Part shown: positions 53,353 to 64,000 of the stretch, in pieces
Numbering within the stretch: the stretch's first letter is position 1
Layout of the letters: every line of letters begins with the position of its first letter
Assembly: GCF_902167145.1 (NCBI RefSeq)
Contig: NC_050100.1
Location: 199,987,974 to 200,051,973, forward strand
DNA from: Zea mays
Taxonomy: Eukaryota; Streptophyta; Magnoliopsida; Poales; Poaceae
Length of the DNA stretch: 64,000 nt
Reading direction: 5' to 3'
The notes under the pieces: generated by a model
Seen by the model: only the letters and a program-made list of their open reading frames with translations
Databases searched by the model: none
Told to the model about the DNA's origin: nothing
Position numbers and translations under genes: made by a program

Positions 53353-53357
53353 GTGGC
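53353..53357. other. Target-site duplication, right copy (GTGGC)
   Basis: GTGGC directly follows the right LTR and continues as AAAGAAACATATGTGGGG, the knob monomer in the same register in which it was broken at 43798. It differs from the left copy (ATGGC) by one transition, A to G. Confidence 0.85.
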
Positions 53358-56300
53358 AAAGAAACATATGTGGGGTGAGGTGTACGAGCCTCTGGTTGAT
53401 GATCAATGGCCACACAACCCCCATTTTTGATGAAAATAGCCATGAACGAACATTTTCAATAATACCGAAGGCTAACAGCTATGGATTTTTGACCAAGAAA
53501 TGGTCTCCACCAGAAATCCAAGAATGTGATCTATGGCAAGGAAACATATGTGGGGTGTGGTGTACGAGCCTCTGGTCGATGATCAATGGCCACACAACCC
53601 CCATTTTTGTCGAAAATAGCCATGAATGACCATTTTCAATAATACCGAAGGCTAACACGTACGGATTTTTGACCAAGAAATGGTCTCCACCAGAAATCCA
53701 AGAATGTGATCTATGGCAAGGAAACATATGTGGGGTGTGGTGTACGAGCCTCTGGTCGATGATAAATGGCCACACAACCCCCATTTTAGTCGAAAATAGC
53801 CATGAACGACCATTTTTAATAATACCGAAGGCTAACACCAACGGATTTTTGACCAAGAAATGGTCTCCACTAGAAATCCAAGAATGTGATCTATGGAAAG
53901 AAAACATTTGTGGGGTGAAGTGTACGAGCCTCTGGTCGATGATCAATGGCCACACAACCCCCATTTTTGTCGAAAATAGCCATGAACGACCATTTTCAAT
54001 GACACTGAAGGCTAACACCTATGGATTTTCGACGAAGAAATGGTCTCCACCAGAAATCCAAGAATGTGGTCTATGGCAACGAGACATATGTGGGGTGAGG
54101 TGTATGAGCCTTAGGTCGATGATCAATTGCCACACAACCCCCATTTTTTCGAAAATAGCGATGAACGACCATTTTCAATAATACCGAAGGCTAACACCTA
54201 CGGATTTTTGACCAAGAAATGGTCTCCACCAGAAATCCAAGAATGTGATCTATGGCAAGAAAACATATGTGGGGTGAAGTCTACGAGCCTCTAGTCGATG
54301 ATAAATGGCCACACAACCCCCATTTTTGTCGAAAATAGCCATGAACGACCATTTTCAATGACACTGAACGCTAACACCTATGGAGTTTTGACCAAGAAAT
54401 GGTCTCCACCATAAATCCAAGAATGTGATCTATGGCAAAGAAACATATGTGTAGTGAGGTGTATGAGCCTCTGGTCGAATATCAATGGCCACACAACCCC
54501 CATTTTTGTCGAAAATAGCCATGAACGACCATTTTCAATAGTACCAAAGGCTAACACATTCGTATTTTTGACCAAGAAATGGTCTCCACAAGAAATCAAA
54601 TAATGTGATCTATGCCAAGGAAACATATGTGGGGTGAGGTTTACGAGCCTCTGGTCGATGATCAATGGCCACACAACCCCCATTTTTGTCGAAAATAGCC
54701 ATGAATGACCATTTTCAATAATATCGAAGGCTAACACGACGGATTTTTGACCAAGAAATGGTCTCCACCAGAAATCCAAGAATGTGATCTATGGCAAGGA
54801 AACATATGTGGGGTGAGGTATACGAGCCTCTGGTCGATGATAAATGGCCACACAACCCCCATTTTAGACGAAAATAGCCATGAACGACCATTTTCTATAA
54901 TACCGAAGGGTAACACCAACGGATTCTTGACCAAGAAATGGTCTCCACCATAAATCCAAGAATGTGATCAATGGCAAGAAAACATATGTGGGGTAAAGTG
55001 TACAAGCCTCTGGTCGATGATCAATGGCCACACAACCCCCATTTTTGTCGAAAATAGCCATGAACGACCATTTTCAATGACACAGAAGGCTAACACCTAC
55101 GGATTCCTGACCAAGAAATGGTCTCCAACATAAATCCAAGAATTTGATCTATGGCAAGGAAACATATGTGGGGTGAGGTGTACGAGCCTCTGGTCGATGA
55201 TAAATGGCCACACAACCCCCATTTTTGATGAAAATAGCCATGAACGACCATTTTCAATAATACCGAAGGCTAACAGCTACGGATTTTTGACAAAGAAATG
55301 GTCTCCACCAGAAATCCAAGAATGTGATCTATGGCAAGGAAACATACGTGGGGTGAGGTGTATGAGCCTCTGGTCGATGATCAATGGCCACACAACCCCC
55401 ATTTTTGTCGAAAATAGCCATGTACGACCATTTTCAATAATACCGAAGGCTAACACCTATGGATTTTTTACCAAGAAATGGTCTCCACCTGAAATCCAAA
55501 ATGTGATCTATGGCATGGAAACATATGTGGGGTGAGGTGTACGAGCCTCTGGTCGATGATCAATGGCCACACAACCCCCATTTTTGTCGAAAATAGCCAT
55601 GAACGACCATTTTCAATGACACTGAAGGCTAACACATACGGATTTTTGACCAAGAAATGGTCTCCACCATAAATCCAAGATTGTGATCTATGGCAAGGAA
55701 ACATATGTGGGGTGAGGTGTATGGGCCTCTGGTCGATGATCAATAGCCACACAACGCCCATTTTTGTCAAAAATAGCGATCAACGACCATTTTCAATAAA
55801 CCGAAGGCTAACATGTATGGATTTTTGACCAAGAAATGGTCTCCACCAAAAATCCGAGAATGTGATCTATGGCAAGGAAACATATGTGGCGTGAGGTGTA
55901 CGAGCCTCTGGTCGATGATCAATGGCCACACAACCCCCATTTTTGTCAAAAATAGCCATGAACGACCATTTTCAATAATACCGAAGGCTAACACCTACGG
56001 ATTTTTGACCAAGAAATGGTCTCCACCAGAAATCCAAAATGTGATCTATGGCAAGGAAACATAAGTGGGGTGAGGTGTACGAGCCTCTCGTCGATGATCA
56101 ATGGCCACACAACCCCCATTTTTGTCGAAAATAGCCATGAACGACCATTTTCAATGACACTGAAGGCTAACATCTACGGAATTTTGACCAAGAAATGGTC
56201 TCCACCATAAATCCAAGAATGTGATCTATGGCAAGGAAACATATGTGTAGTGAGGTGTATGAGCCTCATGTCGAATATCAATGGCCACACAACCCCATTT

Positions 56301-56468
56301 TTGTCGAAAACAGCCATGAACGACCATTTTCAATAGTACCGAAGGCTAACACATTTGGATTTTTGACCAAGAAATGGTCTCCACTAGAAATCAAAGAATG
56401 TGATCTATGGCAAGCAAACATATGTGGGGTGAGGTTTACGAGCCTCTGGTCGATGATCAATGGCCACA
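53353..56468. repeat. knob180 array between the two retroelements (about 17 monomers)
   Basis: The satellite resumes at exactly the monomer position where element 1 cut it. Its monomer types match those right of 29 kb: GTGTAGTGAGGTGTATG units (54448, 56245), ACACATTCG units (54555) and units ending CCACCATAAATCC. Before the insertions this was one continuous array with 1-43798. It stops at 56468 within GGCCACA, where element 2 begins. Confidence 0.93.
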
Positions 56469-57097
56469 TGTTGGGGGTATGCTTCGTAGCCGAAGATCCT
56501 AAAAAGAACACCTTCGAAACGTCTTCTGAGAAGCAAGCGCCGAAGCTATTATCTGTAAAGCTTCGTCACAAAGACAAATCTCAAGACGAAGGGGTGAACC
56601 GACTTAAAGATGAAGTGTCATAAAGACCCATGATGTTTTGTGTCATTATTATAGTCAATTGTAAAGGGCATAAATGTAATCTCACACAGGTTGCGCCCTG
56701 TACCTATAAATAGATGAACAGTACCCCTGTACTGTTCACGCAATCTGGTAATCACGAACAAGTTACACTGGAATTATTGTCTTCTGTCAAGGCAGAGGTA
56801 TAAATGCACTTAAATATTATGTTTTAATATTTAAGTTCATTTAATAAATATACAAATAATTCTATCTGTTTTTGATATATTTTTCTACAATGTTGTAAGA
56901 CCGTTATGCTTCGTTATATCCTGTTTTTATAAGTGTGATCACGAAGGTATGACCTTCGTGATATCTTTCTTGTGGCCTTCGTCCGAAGTTCATTAATCCT
57001 TGGGGAGATAATGTTTCGGCGGACGAAGGGCATTAACATTTAACACTTCATGTTGCCTTGTTCTTAATTCATAGCATTTGAGAACAAGTCCCCAACA
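56469..57097 (+). repeat. 5' LTR of element 2
   Basis: 629 bp with TG..CA ends (TGTTGGGGG ... GTCCCCAACA). It is alignable to the element 1 LTR read on the minus strand: shared GGGCAT..TGTAAT segment, CTATAAATAG with ..GAACAGTA after it, GGCAGAGGTATAAATG, and the terminal block TGTTGCCTTGTTCTTAATTC. AATAAA at 56843-56848 downstream of the TATA box could be the polyadenylation signal of the LTR. Confidence 0.9.
56704..56713 (+). promoter_or_regulatory. TATA box in the 5' LTR of element 2
   Basis: CTATAAATAG lies in the same LTR position as in element 1. Transcription would begin roughly 30 bp downstream and run into pol. Confidence 0.7.
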
Positions 57098-57112
57098 TTG
57101 GCGCCCACCTCC
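57098..57112 (+). promoter_or_regulatory. Primer-binding site of element 2
   Basis: TTGGCGCCCACCTCC directly follows the 5' LTR. The first eleven bases are identical to the site in element 1. The bases up to the pol ATG at 57141 hold no other feature. Confidence 0.7.
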
Positions 57113-57140
57113 GCTGAACTCACTTCCACTTTCTGAGCTG

Positions 57141-60100
57141 ATGGCTTCGTTCAAAGCTGGAGTTGCTTCGGCTCCAAAGCTTGTACTCCCGATAACAGGC
57201 GGTTCATGCTCAGAGCCGGCTAACAAGAAGCAGAAGAAGGAGGTATAGAGAAGGGTACAACATGTAGGGGTGCAAGGACACCTCATCAAGTCAAGATGGT
57301 CTCATATCCCGATTACCTTCTCCTAAGAGGATCTTCAGCTCAAGGATTACACTCACAATGATGCTATGGTTATCTCTTGTGTTATCAAAGGATTTCTGGT
57401 CCACAATGTTTTGGTTGACACAGGCAGTGCAGCGGATATTATATTTGCTAAAGCCTTCAGACAAATGCAAGAGCCCGAAGATAAGATCCATGACGCCACA
57501 CATCCCCTTTGTGGCTTCGGAGGAAGGCAGATTGTAGCACTTGGCAAGATCACGATGCCGGTAACCTTCGGATTTATCAACAACACAAGGGCTGAACATG
57601 TTGTGTTTGATATTGTTGACATGGAGTACCCTTACAATGCAATCATTGGTCGTGGTACTCTCAATGCTTTGGAAGCAATTCTCCATCCAGCATATCTTTG
57701 CATGAAGATACCTTTGGATCAAGGGCCTATTGCCATTCATGGAAGTCAGGAAGCTGCCAGAAAGGCCGAAGGAAATTGGACAGATTCAAAAGCAATCCAT
57801 AACATAGATGGAGCTGAAGCTTGTGAGCAATACAAGTATATAAGGGAGAAAGCTGCTTCGGCCGATCAGCCGAAGCCCATGCTCTTATGTGACGATATAG
57901 CAGAGCAGAAGGTGCTATTGGGATCTCAATTGTCTGAGGAACAGGAGAAAACTCTGATAAGGTTTCTGTTGAACAACAAAGATGTCTTTGCATGGTCAGC
58001 TAATGATCTCTGTGGAGTCAACAGGGATGTTATTGAACACTCGCTCAATGTTGATCCATCCTTCAGACCCAGAAAGCAGAGGCTTCGGAAAATGTCTGAT
58101 GACAAGGCCGAAGGTGCTCGGAATGAAGTAAAAAGACTCCTTAGCACCGGAGTCATCAGAGAAGTGAAGTACCCAGAATGGCTAGCCAACACTGTTATGG
58201 TTAAAAAGGCCAATGGCAAATGGAGGATGTGTATTGATTTTACCGATCTCAACAAGGCTTGTCCGAAGGATGAGTTTCCATTACCAAGGATAGATTCCTT
58301 AGTTGACGCAGCAGCTTCGTCAGAGCTTATGAGTCTGCTAGATTGTTATTCAGGCTATCATCAAATTTGGATGAAGAAAGAGGATGAGCCAAAAACCAGC
58401 TTCATAACCCCTAGTGGAACATATTGTTATCTTTGGATGCCTGAGGGGCTCAAGAATGCTGGAGGAAGCTTCAGCAGGATGACAGCGAAGGTTCTTCATT
58501 CTCAGATAGGCAGAAATGTGCTAACTTATATTGATGATATCATAGTAAAAAGCACGAAGCAAGAAAATCACATTGCTAACCTGCAAGAGACCTTCACTAA
58601 TTTTAGACAAGCTGGTCTGAAGCTGAACCCAGAAAAGTGTGTCATCGGAGTGAAGAAGGGGAAATTCCTTGGTTGTCTAGTTTCAACAAAAGGAATCGAG
58701 GCTAATCCAAATAAAATCGAAGCTATTCTTCGGATGGAACCACCAAGCACAAAGAAGAGGGCTCAACGACTGACGGGAAGACTTGCATCTCTGAATCGAT
58801 TCATATCTAGATCAGCAGAGAGAAATTTACCATATTTTGAAGTGCTGAAGTCAGCCGAAGTTTTTCAATGGGGTCAGTCCAGCAGAAAGCCTTCGACGAG
58901 CTGAAGCAGTATTTGATAGATCTAACAACATTAACTCCACCAACGCCAGGGGCTCCTCTGTTGCTATATGTGGCAGCTTCGCACTCAGCAGTAAGTGCGG
59001 CACTTGTCCAAGAGAAGCTTGAAGGGCAAGCCAAAAAGCAAGCCCCAATATACTTCGTGTCCGAAGTCCTTAGTTTATCAAAGAAAAACTATACAGAATT
59101 GGAGAAGGTGCTGTATGCTGTTTTGATGGCTTCCAGGAAACTTCGACATTATTTTCAAGCATACCATATAATTGTTCCTTCTTCACAGCCTTTGAAGGAT
59201 ATTATGAGAAATAGAGAAGCTACTGGAAGGATTGGGAAGTGGGCTGCAGAACTTAATGAGTTCTGCATTGATTATGTGCATAGATCTTCGATTTAGTCCC
59301 AGGCGTTAGCAGACTTCATTGCTGACTGAACACCAGGGGCTCAGGAAGAAGAAGCAAGTAAAGATGCCGAAGCTTGGACAATATTCTGCGATGGTTCTTG
59401 GGGAACCATCGGGGTAGGTGCAGCTGCCATCTTAATTGCACCTTCCAAAGTCAGAACATGCTACGCAGTGAAACTTGATTTTAGTTGTACAAATAATATT
59501 GCTGAATACGAAGCTTTACGTTTGGGTCTTCGAAAGTTGAAAGCAATGGGGATAAAAAGGGCGGTCCTAAAAACTGATTCTCAAGTTATTTCTGGCCATG
59601 TTGACAAAAGCTGCAAAGCAAGAGATCCGAAGCTTGAAAAATATTTGGATACAGTTCGAAGACTTGAAGCCTCCTTCGAAGGGTTTTCTGTTAAGAATAT
59701 TCCGCGAGGAGAAAATGAACACGCTGATCTACTAGCCAAGTCAGCAGCACAGGGGCTGCCATTACCTTCGGAAGTTTTCTTTGAAACAATAAAAGCACCT
59801 TCGGTTGACCTTCTTGAAAGAGCAGTGCTCAATATATCTCCTATTTATAGCGAAGATTGGAGAACCGAGATCATTTCTTTTCTCCAGGGCAATTTTCTTT
59901 CAGATGACGAAGCTTATCAAAAGAGAATAGCGGCGAGAGCACGTCCATATGTAATAATAGAAGGGGAGTCATACAAGCATGGAGTCTGTTCTCCATTACT
60001 CAAATGTCTATCCAGAACTGAAGGTATAGAGCTGATGAAAGAAATACATGCAGGCCTGTGTGGATCTCACATCGGATCCATGCCTCTATTGGGTAAAGTT

Positions 60101-61081
60101 TTTCATCAAGGATTCTATTGGCCGAAGGCAGCTTCAGATGCAGCAGATTTAGTCCAAAAATGCGAAGGTTGTCAAAAATGTGCAAGGGATCAAAAACAAC
60201 CTTCGTCTCTAACTCAATTAATATAGCCCACTTGGCCATTGCAAAGATGGGGCCTTGATTTGCTAGGCCCACTCCCACCAGCACAAGGGAATTTGAAATA
60301 TGTTGTAGTGGTAGTAGAATATTTTTCTAAATGGATTGAGACAAAACCTTTAGCCACAATAACTTCGGTTACTGTTCAAAAGTTTTTCTAGCAAAATATT
60401 GTTTGTCGCTTCGGAGTGCCAAAGGCCATTACCGTGGACAACGGAACGCAGTTTGATGCCGAAACTTTCAGAGAATTTTGTGAACAAATTGGCACGAAGA
60501 TCCATTTTGCATCAGTTCGGCATCCGGAGTCAAATGGACTTTTAGAAAGAGCTAATGGCATTATAATGACAGGAATAATGAAGTTAATCTTCAACCAGCC
60601 AAGGGGGAAATGGCTAGACGAATTAATTAAAGTGGTGTGGAGCCACAACACAACAATATCAAGGTCAACAGGTTTTACACCATTCAAATTGTTGTTTGGT
60701 GACGAAGCAATAACTCCAGAAGAAGCTAAAGCGGGATCAATAAGAACAATGGCTTCGGCAGAAGACGAAGCTGACTATTCTGTGGCAAAAGATGCTATAG
60801 AAGGGATCAGGCTTCAGGCTGTAGAGAATATCAATAAATATCAAGCCGAGACAATAAAATGGCGTGACAGAAAGGTTCGGCTAAAAAATATTAAGCCAGG
60901 ACACTTGGTACTTCGGAGAGTCGCCAACCCAGACACAGTGGGCAAGCTACAGTTGAAATGGGAAGGGCCTTTTCTGGTAGTATCTACGTCAAGACCCGGC
61001 TCTTACAGGCTGAAGGATATGGACGGCAGCGACATTCCTAGATCTTGGAACGCGGATGAGCTTCGGCGTTATTATGTGTAA
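57141..61081 (+). pseudogene. pol: pol polyprotein of element 2, one frameshift and six in-frame stops
   Basis: The same domain order as element 1 pol over an equivalent length (about 1,314 codons): short leader, protease (VDTGSAAD), reverse transcriptase with YIDD in place of YVDD, gypsy RNase H, archaeal-like RNase H (FCDGSWGTIGVG) and integrase (TVDNGTQFD, LERANG), ending ..DELRRYYV. Lesions are TAG at 57246-57248, TAA at 57324-57326, a one-base deletion near 58870-58876 (GGGGTCAGTCCAGC against GGGGACCAATCCAGC in element 1), TAG at 59294-59296, TGA at 59327-59329, TAG at 60224-60226 and TAG at 60389-60391. All six stops look like C-to-T or G-to-A changes of Gln or Trp codons. Integrase after 60391 remains open to the end, including a C-terminal segment that element 1 has lost to stops. 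It is non-functional. Confidence 0.92.
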
Positions 61082-62103
61082 CCTGATGTAATCTTTTTTA
61101 TTCTTTCCTATGGCACCCTTTTCCTTTCCAAAGGGGGAGAAAGGTTTTTAATGGGGCCATAGCATGTAATTTCTCTTTTTTCTTATATCAGCTCTACAAG
61201 AGAAGTATCCCCCGAAGATGTAAATGTAAAAGCTGGGTATGCACCATCGAGTGCAATGAGAAAAAGAAAAAACACGGAGAAGCTCGAAAGACGTCCCTAA
61301 GGGGATGCAGAGCACGACGAAGCCACAAAAAAGCCGTTCCTAAGGGAGCGCAGCGTAAGTTTTTTGCTCAAAAGTCGTTCCTAAGGGAATGCAGAGCTTA
61401 CAGTGAAAAGTCAACGCTGATTCCGTCGAAATAAAAGGCGAAGAAGCTCCTAAGGGAGGCTTACAACGAAAAGTCAACGCTGATTTCGCCTAAATAAAAG
61501 GCGAAGAAGCTCCTAAGGGAGGCTTACAACGAAAAGTCAGCGCTGATACACCGAAAAATAAGCGGTGAAGCCGAAAAATAAACGGCAAAGATTTGTTATT
61601 ATGGATTTATATGTGTCTTCGAACATTCATTTGCACGATACATTACATCATACATTTGCATTCATAAACATTCACTTAGATATACATAGGATCATCATCA
61701 GCATAACATACAAACTTGCTTCGGCTTCGAAAGAGAAGGCTTCGGAAAAAGAGGCAATTTTATGCTTCGCTGTGTACGTAAAGAAGGGAAGGTGTTTTTC
61801 GCCTATGGCTCGAAAGTATTAATTTCATCCACACCAAAGCATTTCATACATGGACGGAAAAGTATGATTATATTACAAAGTGAAATTTAATTACATCATA
61901 CTTTATACAAGTTGTCACAAGAGTTTTTTGAGCTATTTTTATAGACTATTATTGCTTCGACAGCATCTCTGGAGCTTCTTCCTTTTATTCTGCAGCTTCA
62001 GCTTCGGCTTGGTCAACCTGTGTGTAAGTACTATAAGCTAAATTCAAAATTCAAAGGAAAAGGTAATCATAGGGTATAATATTGTTACCAGCCTAAGGTG
62101 GTC
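61082..62103. other. Non-coding zone between convergent pol and antisense gene (element 2)
   Basis: It corresponds to 47908-48777 of element 1. It holds a conserved CTTTTCCTTTCCAAAGGGGG / GGCACCC block right after pol, the ~63-bp repeats, and a segment near 61755-61810 (AAGAAGGGAAGGTGTTTTTC) shared with element 1. No supportable gene is present. Confidence 0.7.
61374..61575. repeat. 63-64-bp internal tandem repeat of element 2
   Basis: GGCGAAGAAGCTCCTAAGGG occurs at 61437 and 61500, a 63-bp step, each followed by AGGCTTACAACGAAAAGTCA. A degenerate copy precedes at 61374-61436, and related CTAAGGG-containing pieces occur from 61297. Read on the other strand they match the 64-bp repeats of element 1. 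Confidence 0.82.
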
Positions 62104-64000
62104 TCAGGCTTCGTCACCAGTTTTCTCTCGCCCACCCTTTGTCCATACCACCTTTATAAATTTATTCGCAATGCTTCGGGCGAGGTTAGGAATATCATCT
62201 AGAATTGCTGGTGATAGGCTGAAATTGGGTCTGTTGATAATTTTTCCAAGCTCACAGCCAGATTTCAGGAATGCAGCAGCGGTACCCCGAGAAGCTACCA
62301 GGGCACAAAAGTCGCCGTGTCCAGCAATAATGTCATCGAGGTCATCAATCTCACCTTCGATGTGTTCAAAGGCTCCTGGTAGATCTTCAGTCGAAGGAAC
62401 AAATTCTTCACTACTGGCCCCGACTGAATAAAACACCTTCTTCACAAGTTGAACACATTGATTGCTGAATCTCAAGCACTTGTTCTGAAGGTCTATCAAT
62501 GATTTTTTCAAAAGTAAACCATTCTGGATTTCAGCCTCAAGTTTTTCATTAAGCTTCAGCTTTTCTTGTTCAGAATCGAGAAGCTTCGTATTCAGTTCCG
62601 TTATTTTAGCTTCGGCTTCCACTAGTAAACCTTTAGTTGTTTGCAGTTCGAACTCTTTTTCTCAAAAGCAGCAGTTTGATCTTTTATTTTATTTTCTAAG
62701 TTTTCAATTATAACCTCCTGCTTTTTGTCTTCTAAATCCTGTTGCATCCTCAAAGCTTTGCTCAATAGCATACTCTGTACACGAACAACCTTCGTTAGAA
62801 AACATTTTTTATGAAAATAAAAAGTTAGAGGGAGATTGTTTACCTTGAAATTGGAATAAAACAAACTACCGACGACGTGTTGTCGTCGGTAGCGGCTAAT
62901 ATCGGCTTCGAGCTTCGGGAAACCGATACTCTTTGATAGATACTGATAACCTTTGCTCCGGTCTGATCTCGGATGCAGCCTAGCTTTTCATCATCAACAC
63001 CTCCGAAGAGAAGTGCCCCTGGCCGATAGCCGCAAGAAATGGCATAATCTTTTAATTCTTCTTTTTCGGCTTTTGTTAATTCTTGACCAACCAAGTTTTG
63101 AAAATTGAAAATTTCATCCTCCAGTGTTTCTTCGGCAATTTCTTTCTTTTTCTCGGCCTCTGGGGCCAAAGCCTTTTCTATGGCTCCAGCAGCCTCTTCT
63201 GCAGCCATGTCTAGCAGAATTTTATCTATATTAAGGGCCACATTTTCCAAATTAATGTCTTCGGTTCTGACAGCTTCGGCATCTGTGGCCTCCGAAGGTG
63301 CAACTTCAGTAGCTGTTGTGCTTTCAATAGCAGGCACCTTCGGAGCTGAAGCCCTGGGTGGAGTTGCTTCAATTACTTCTGTCACAGTAACAATCCTTTG
63401 CCTCTTTGGCCTAGGTGCCTTTGTTTTTGTTGGCTCCTTTTCCTTATGAAAAAGCTTCGTCAGATGAAGCCCCAATGGACTTAGTTTGACAGGCAAAGTT
63501 TCAGTCATTACCTCTAGGATTTCCTCTATTTCAGCAGAAGATGTCGCAGAAGTCTTCTTTTCCTCATTAGCTGATTCTTGTTTTGGAGTTGAAGCCTTTC
63601 TTTTCTTCAACGTAACTGCTTTCGCCTCAGATTCTTGTTTCTTCTTCTTTGATTGATCTTCGTCGTCTTTATTCAAAGCACTAGCCTCTCTTTTTCTTTT
63701 TTGCCCTTCGGCACCCTTGTCCAGATGCTCATAGTCAGGATATTCAAAGCCTATAGCATCCATCACTATATTTAGCCTTCGTTTCGAACGGGTGCTGATG
63801 GCCGCTGTCATCAATTGATCTTCTTTCTTAGAATAATTTCCAAGAATTTCGTTGCACATTACTTCAATTGTATCCAGCCACTCTTGGCAGGGTACCTTGA
63901 AATGTTTTTTGAACTTATAGTGGTAGGGCAACCGAATAAGCTCCCCTTTCTTCTTTTCCCCCTCTAGCTTCGGCATTTCCCACTCCTTCATAGTGGGGAA
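62104..64000 (-). pseudogene. Antisense gene (aORF) of element 2, partial at window edge, two frameshifts
   Basis: It enters from the right edge with FPTMKEWEMPK, equivalent to about residue 308 of the element 1 protein, so the gypsy-type domain mostly lies outside the window. Exon 1 shows Lys/Arg-rich segments (KRKREASALN, KKKKQ), a conserved VMTETLPVKLSPLGLHLTKLF stretch and the conserved KAEKEELKDYAISCGYRPGA. Near 62925-62935 the frame breaks; a neighbouring frame gives SKSIGFPKLEAD up to SNFK. Intron 62775-62843 follows, then exon 2 with a coiled coil. A second frameshift sits in the A-run at 62656-62660. The C-terminal part continues at 62622-62104 and ends GDEA-TGA, earlier than in element 1. 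It is related to, but far diverged from, the element 1 protein. Confidence 0.82.
62775..62843 (-). other. Intron 1 of the antisense gene in element 2 (69 bp)
   Basis: On the minus strand the donor is TTCAAG|GTAAAC and the acceptor GTGTACAG|AGTATG. It joins ..SNFK to SMLLSKALRMQQDLE, the same codon boundary as intron 1 of element 1, while the intron bases themselves differ widely. Exon conservation against intron divergence supports real splicing. Confidence 0.8.

Larger units (their letters stand above)
56469..64000 (+). mobile_element. Second LTR retrotransposon of the same gag-less Tat-type family, element 2 (right end outside window)
   Basis: The element starts with TGTTGGGGG at 56469 inside a knob monomer and has a 629-bp 5' LTR, a primer-binding site, pol on the plus strand (57141-61081), a repeat-bearing non-coding zone and a minus-strand antisense gene that runs off the window. 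Order, strand layout and lack of gag are the same as in element 1, but the sequence is clearly diverged and the coding parts carry many more lesions, so it is an older or different subfamily copy. Its 3' LTR and target duplication are not in the window. The last five knob bases before it are CCACA, so CCACA should follow its right LTR. Relative to element 1 it is inverted, with the two 5' LTRs facing each other across 3.1 kb of satellite. Confidence 0.9.

Noticed and set aside
53479..54018. Minus-strand open frame of 179 codons in the second knob block
   Set aside because: It is the antisense translation of knob monomers; the same peptide repeat appears wherever no stop happens to occur.
62171..62431. 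Plus-strand open frame opposite the antisense gene of element 2, and similar shadows at 63105-63449
   Set aside because: They mirror the minus-strand coding sequence, which has conserved counterparts in element 1; the plus-strand translations do not.

Overview
The window looks like maize knob heterochromatin (Zea mays or a close relative such as a teosinte). About 47 kb of the 64 kb is one tandem satellite whose monomer is 180 bp. Its sequence, with blocks such as GGCCACACAACCCCCATTTT and AACATATGTGGGGTGAGGTG, matches what I know as the maize knob180 repeat. No cellular gene, rRNA, tRNA or CRISPR array is visible. The identification comes from recognising the monomer; no database was searched.

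Layout. (1) 1-43798: knob180 array of roughly 243 monomers with layered higher-order structure. One variant monomer recurs eleven times between 5 and 28 kb. A ~16-mer block repeats at 8-17 kb, a 3.9-kb block is duplicated almost exactly at 19-27 kb, an 11-mer block is duplicated at 25-29 kb, and a 10-mer block (~1.8 kb) repeats about four times at 31-38 kb. The monomer types change near 29 kb. (2) 43799-53352: a complete 9,554-bp Ty3/gypsy element of the Tat type, lying on the minus strand. It has 596-bp LTRs that differ at only 4 sites and an ATGGC/GTGGC target-site duplication. (3) 53353-56468: the same knob array resumes for about 17 monomers. (4) 56469-64000: the left part of a second, older element of the same family on the plus strand. 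It is cut by the window edge.

The two elements share one architecture: LTR, primer-binding site, a very short leader with no gag, then protease, reverse transcriptase, RNase H, a second archaeal-like RNase H and integrase, then a non-coding zone with ~64-bp repeats. Last comes a spliced gene on the opposite strand (antisense ORF, aORF) encoding a protein with a 'putative gypsy-type transposon' domain and a coiled coil. pol is interrupted in both copies. In element 1 the aORF is fully open across two conserved-looking introns and has its own TATA box.

The inferred picture is a satellite array grown by repeated unequal exchange or amplification, then split by LTR elements that lack gag and probably moved with proteins supplied in trans. 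The most interesting points are the recently moved element with broken pol but intact antisense gene, and the nested, nearly identical satellite duplications.
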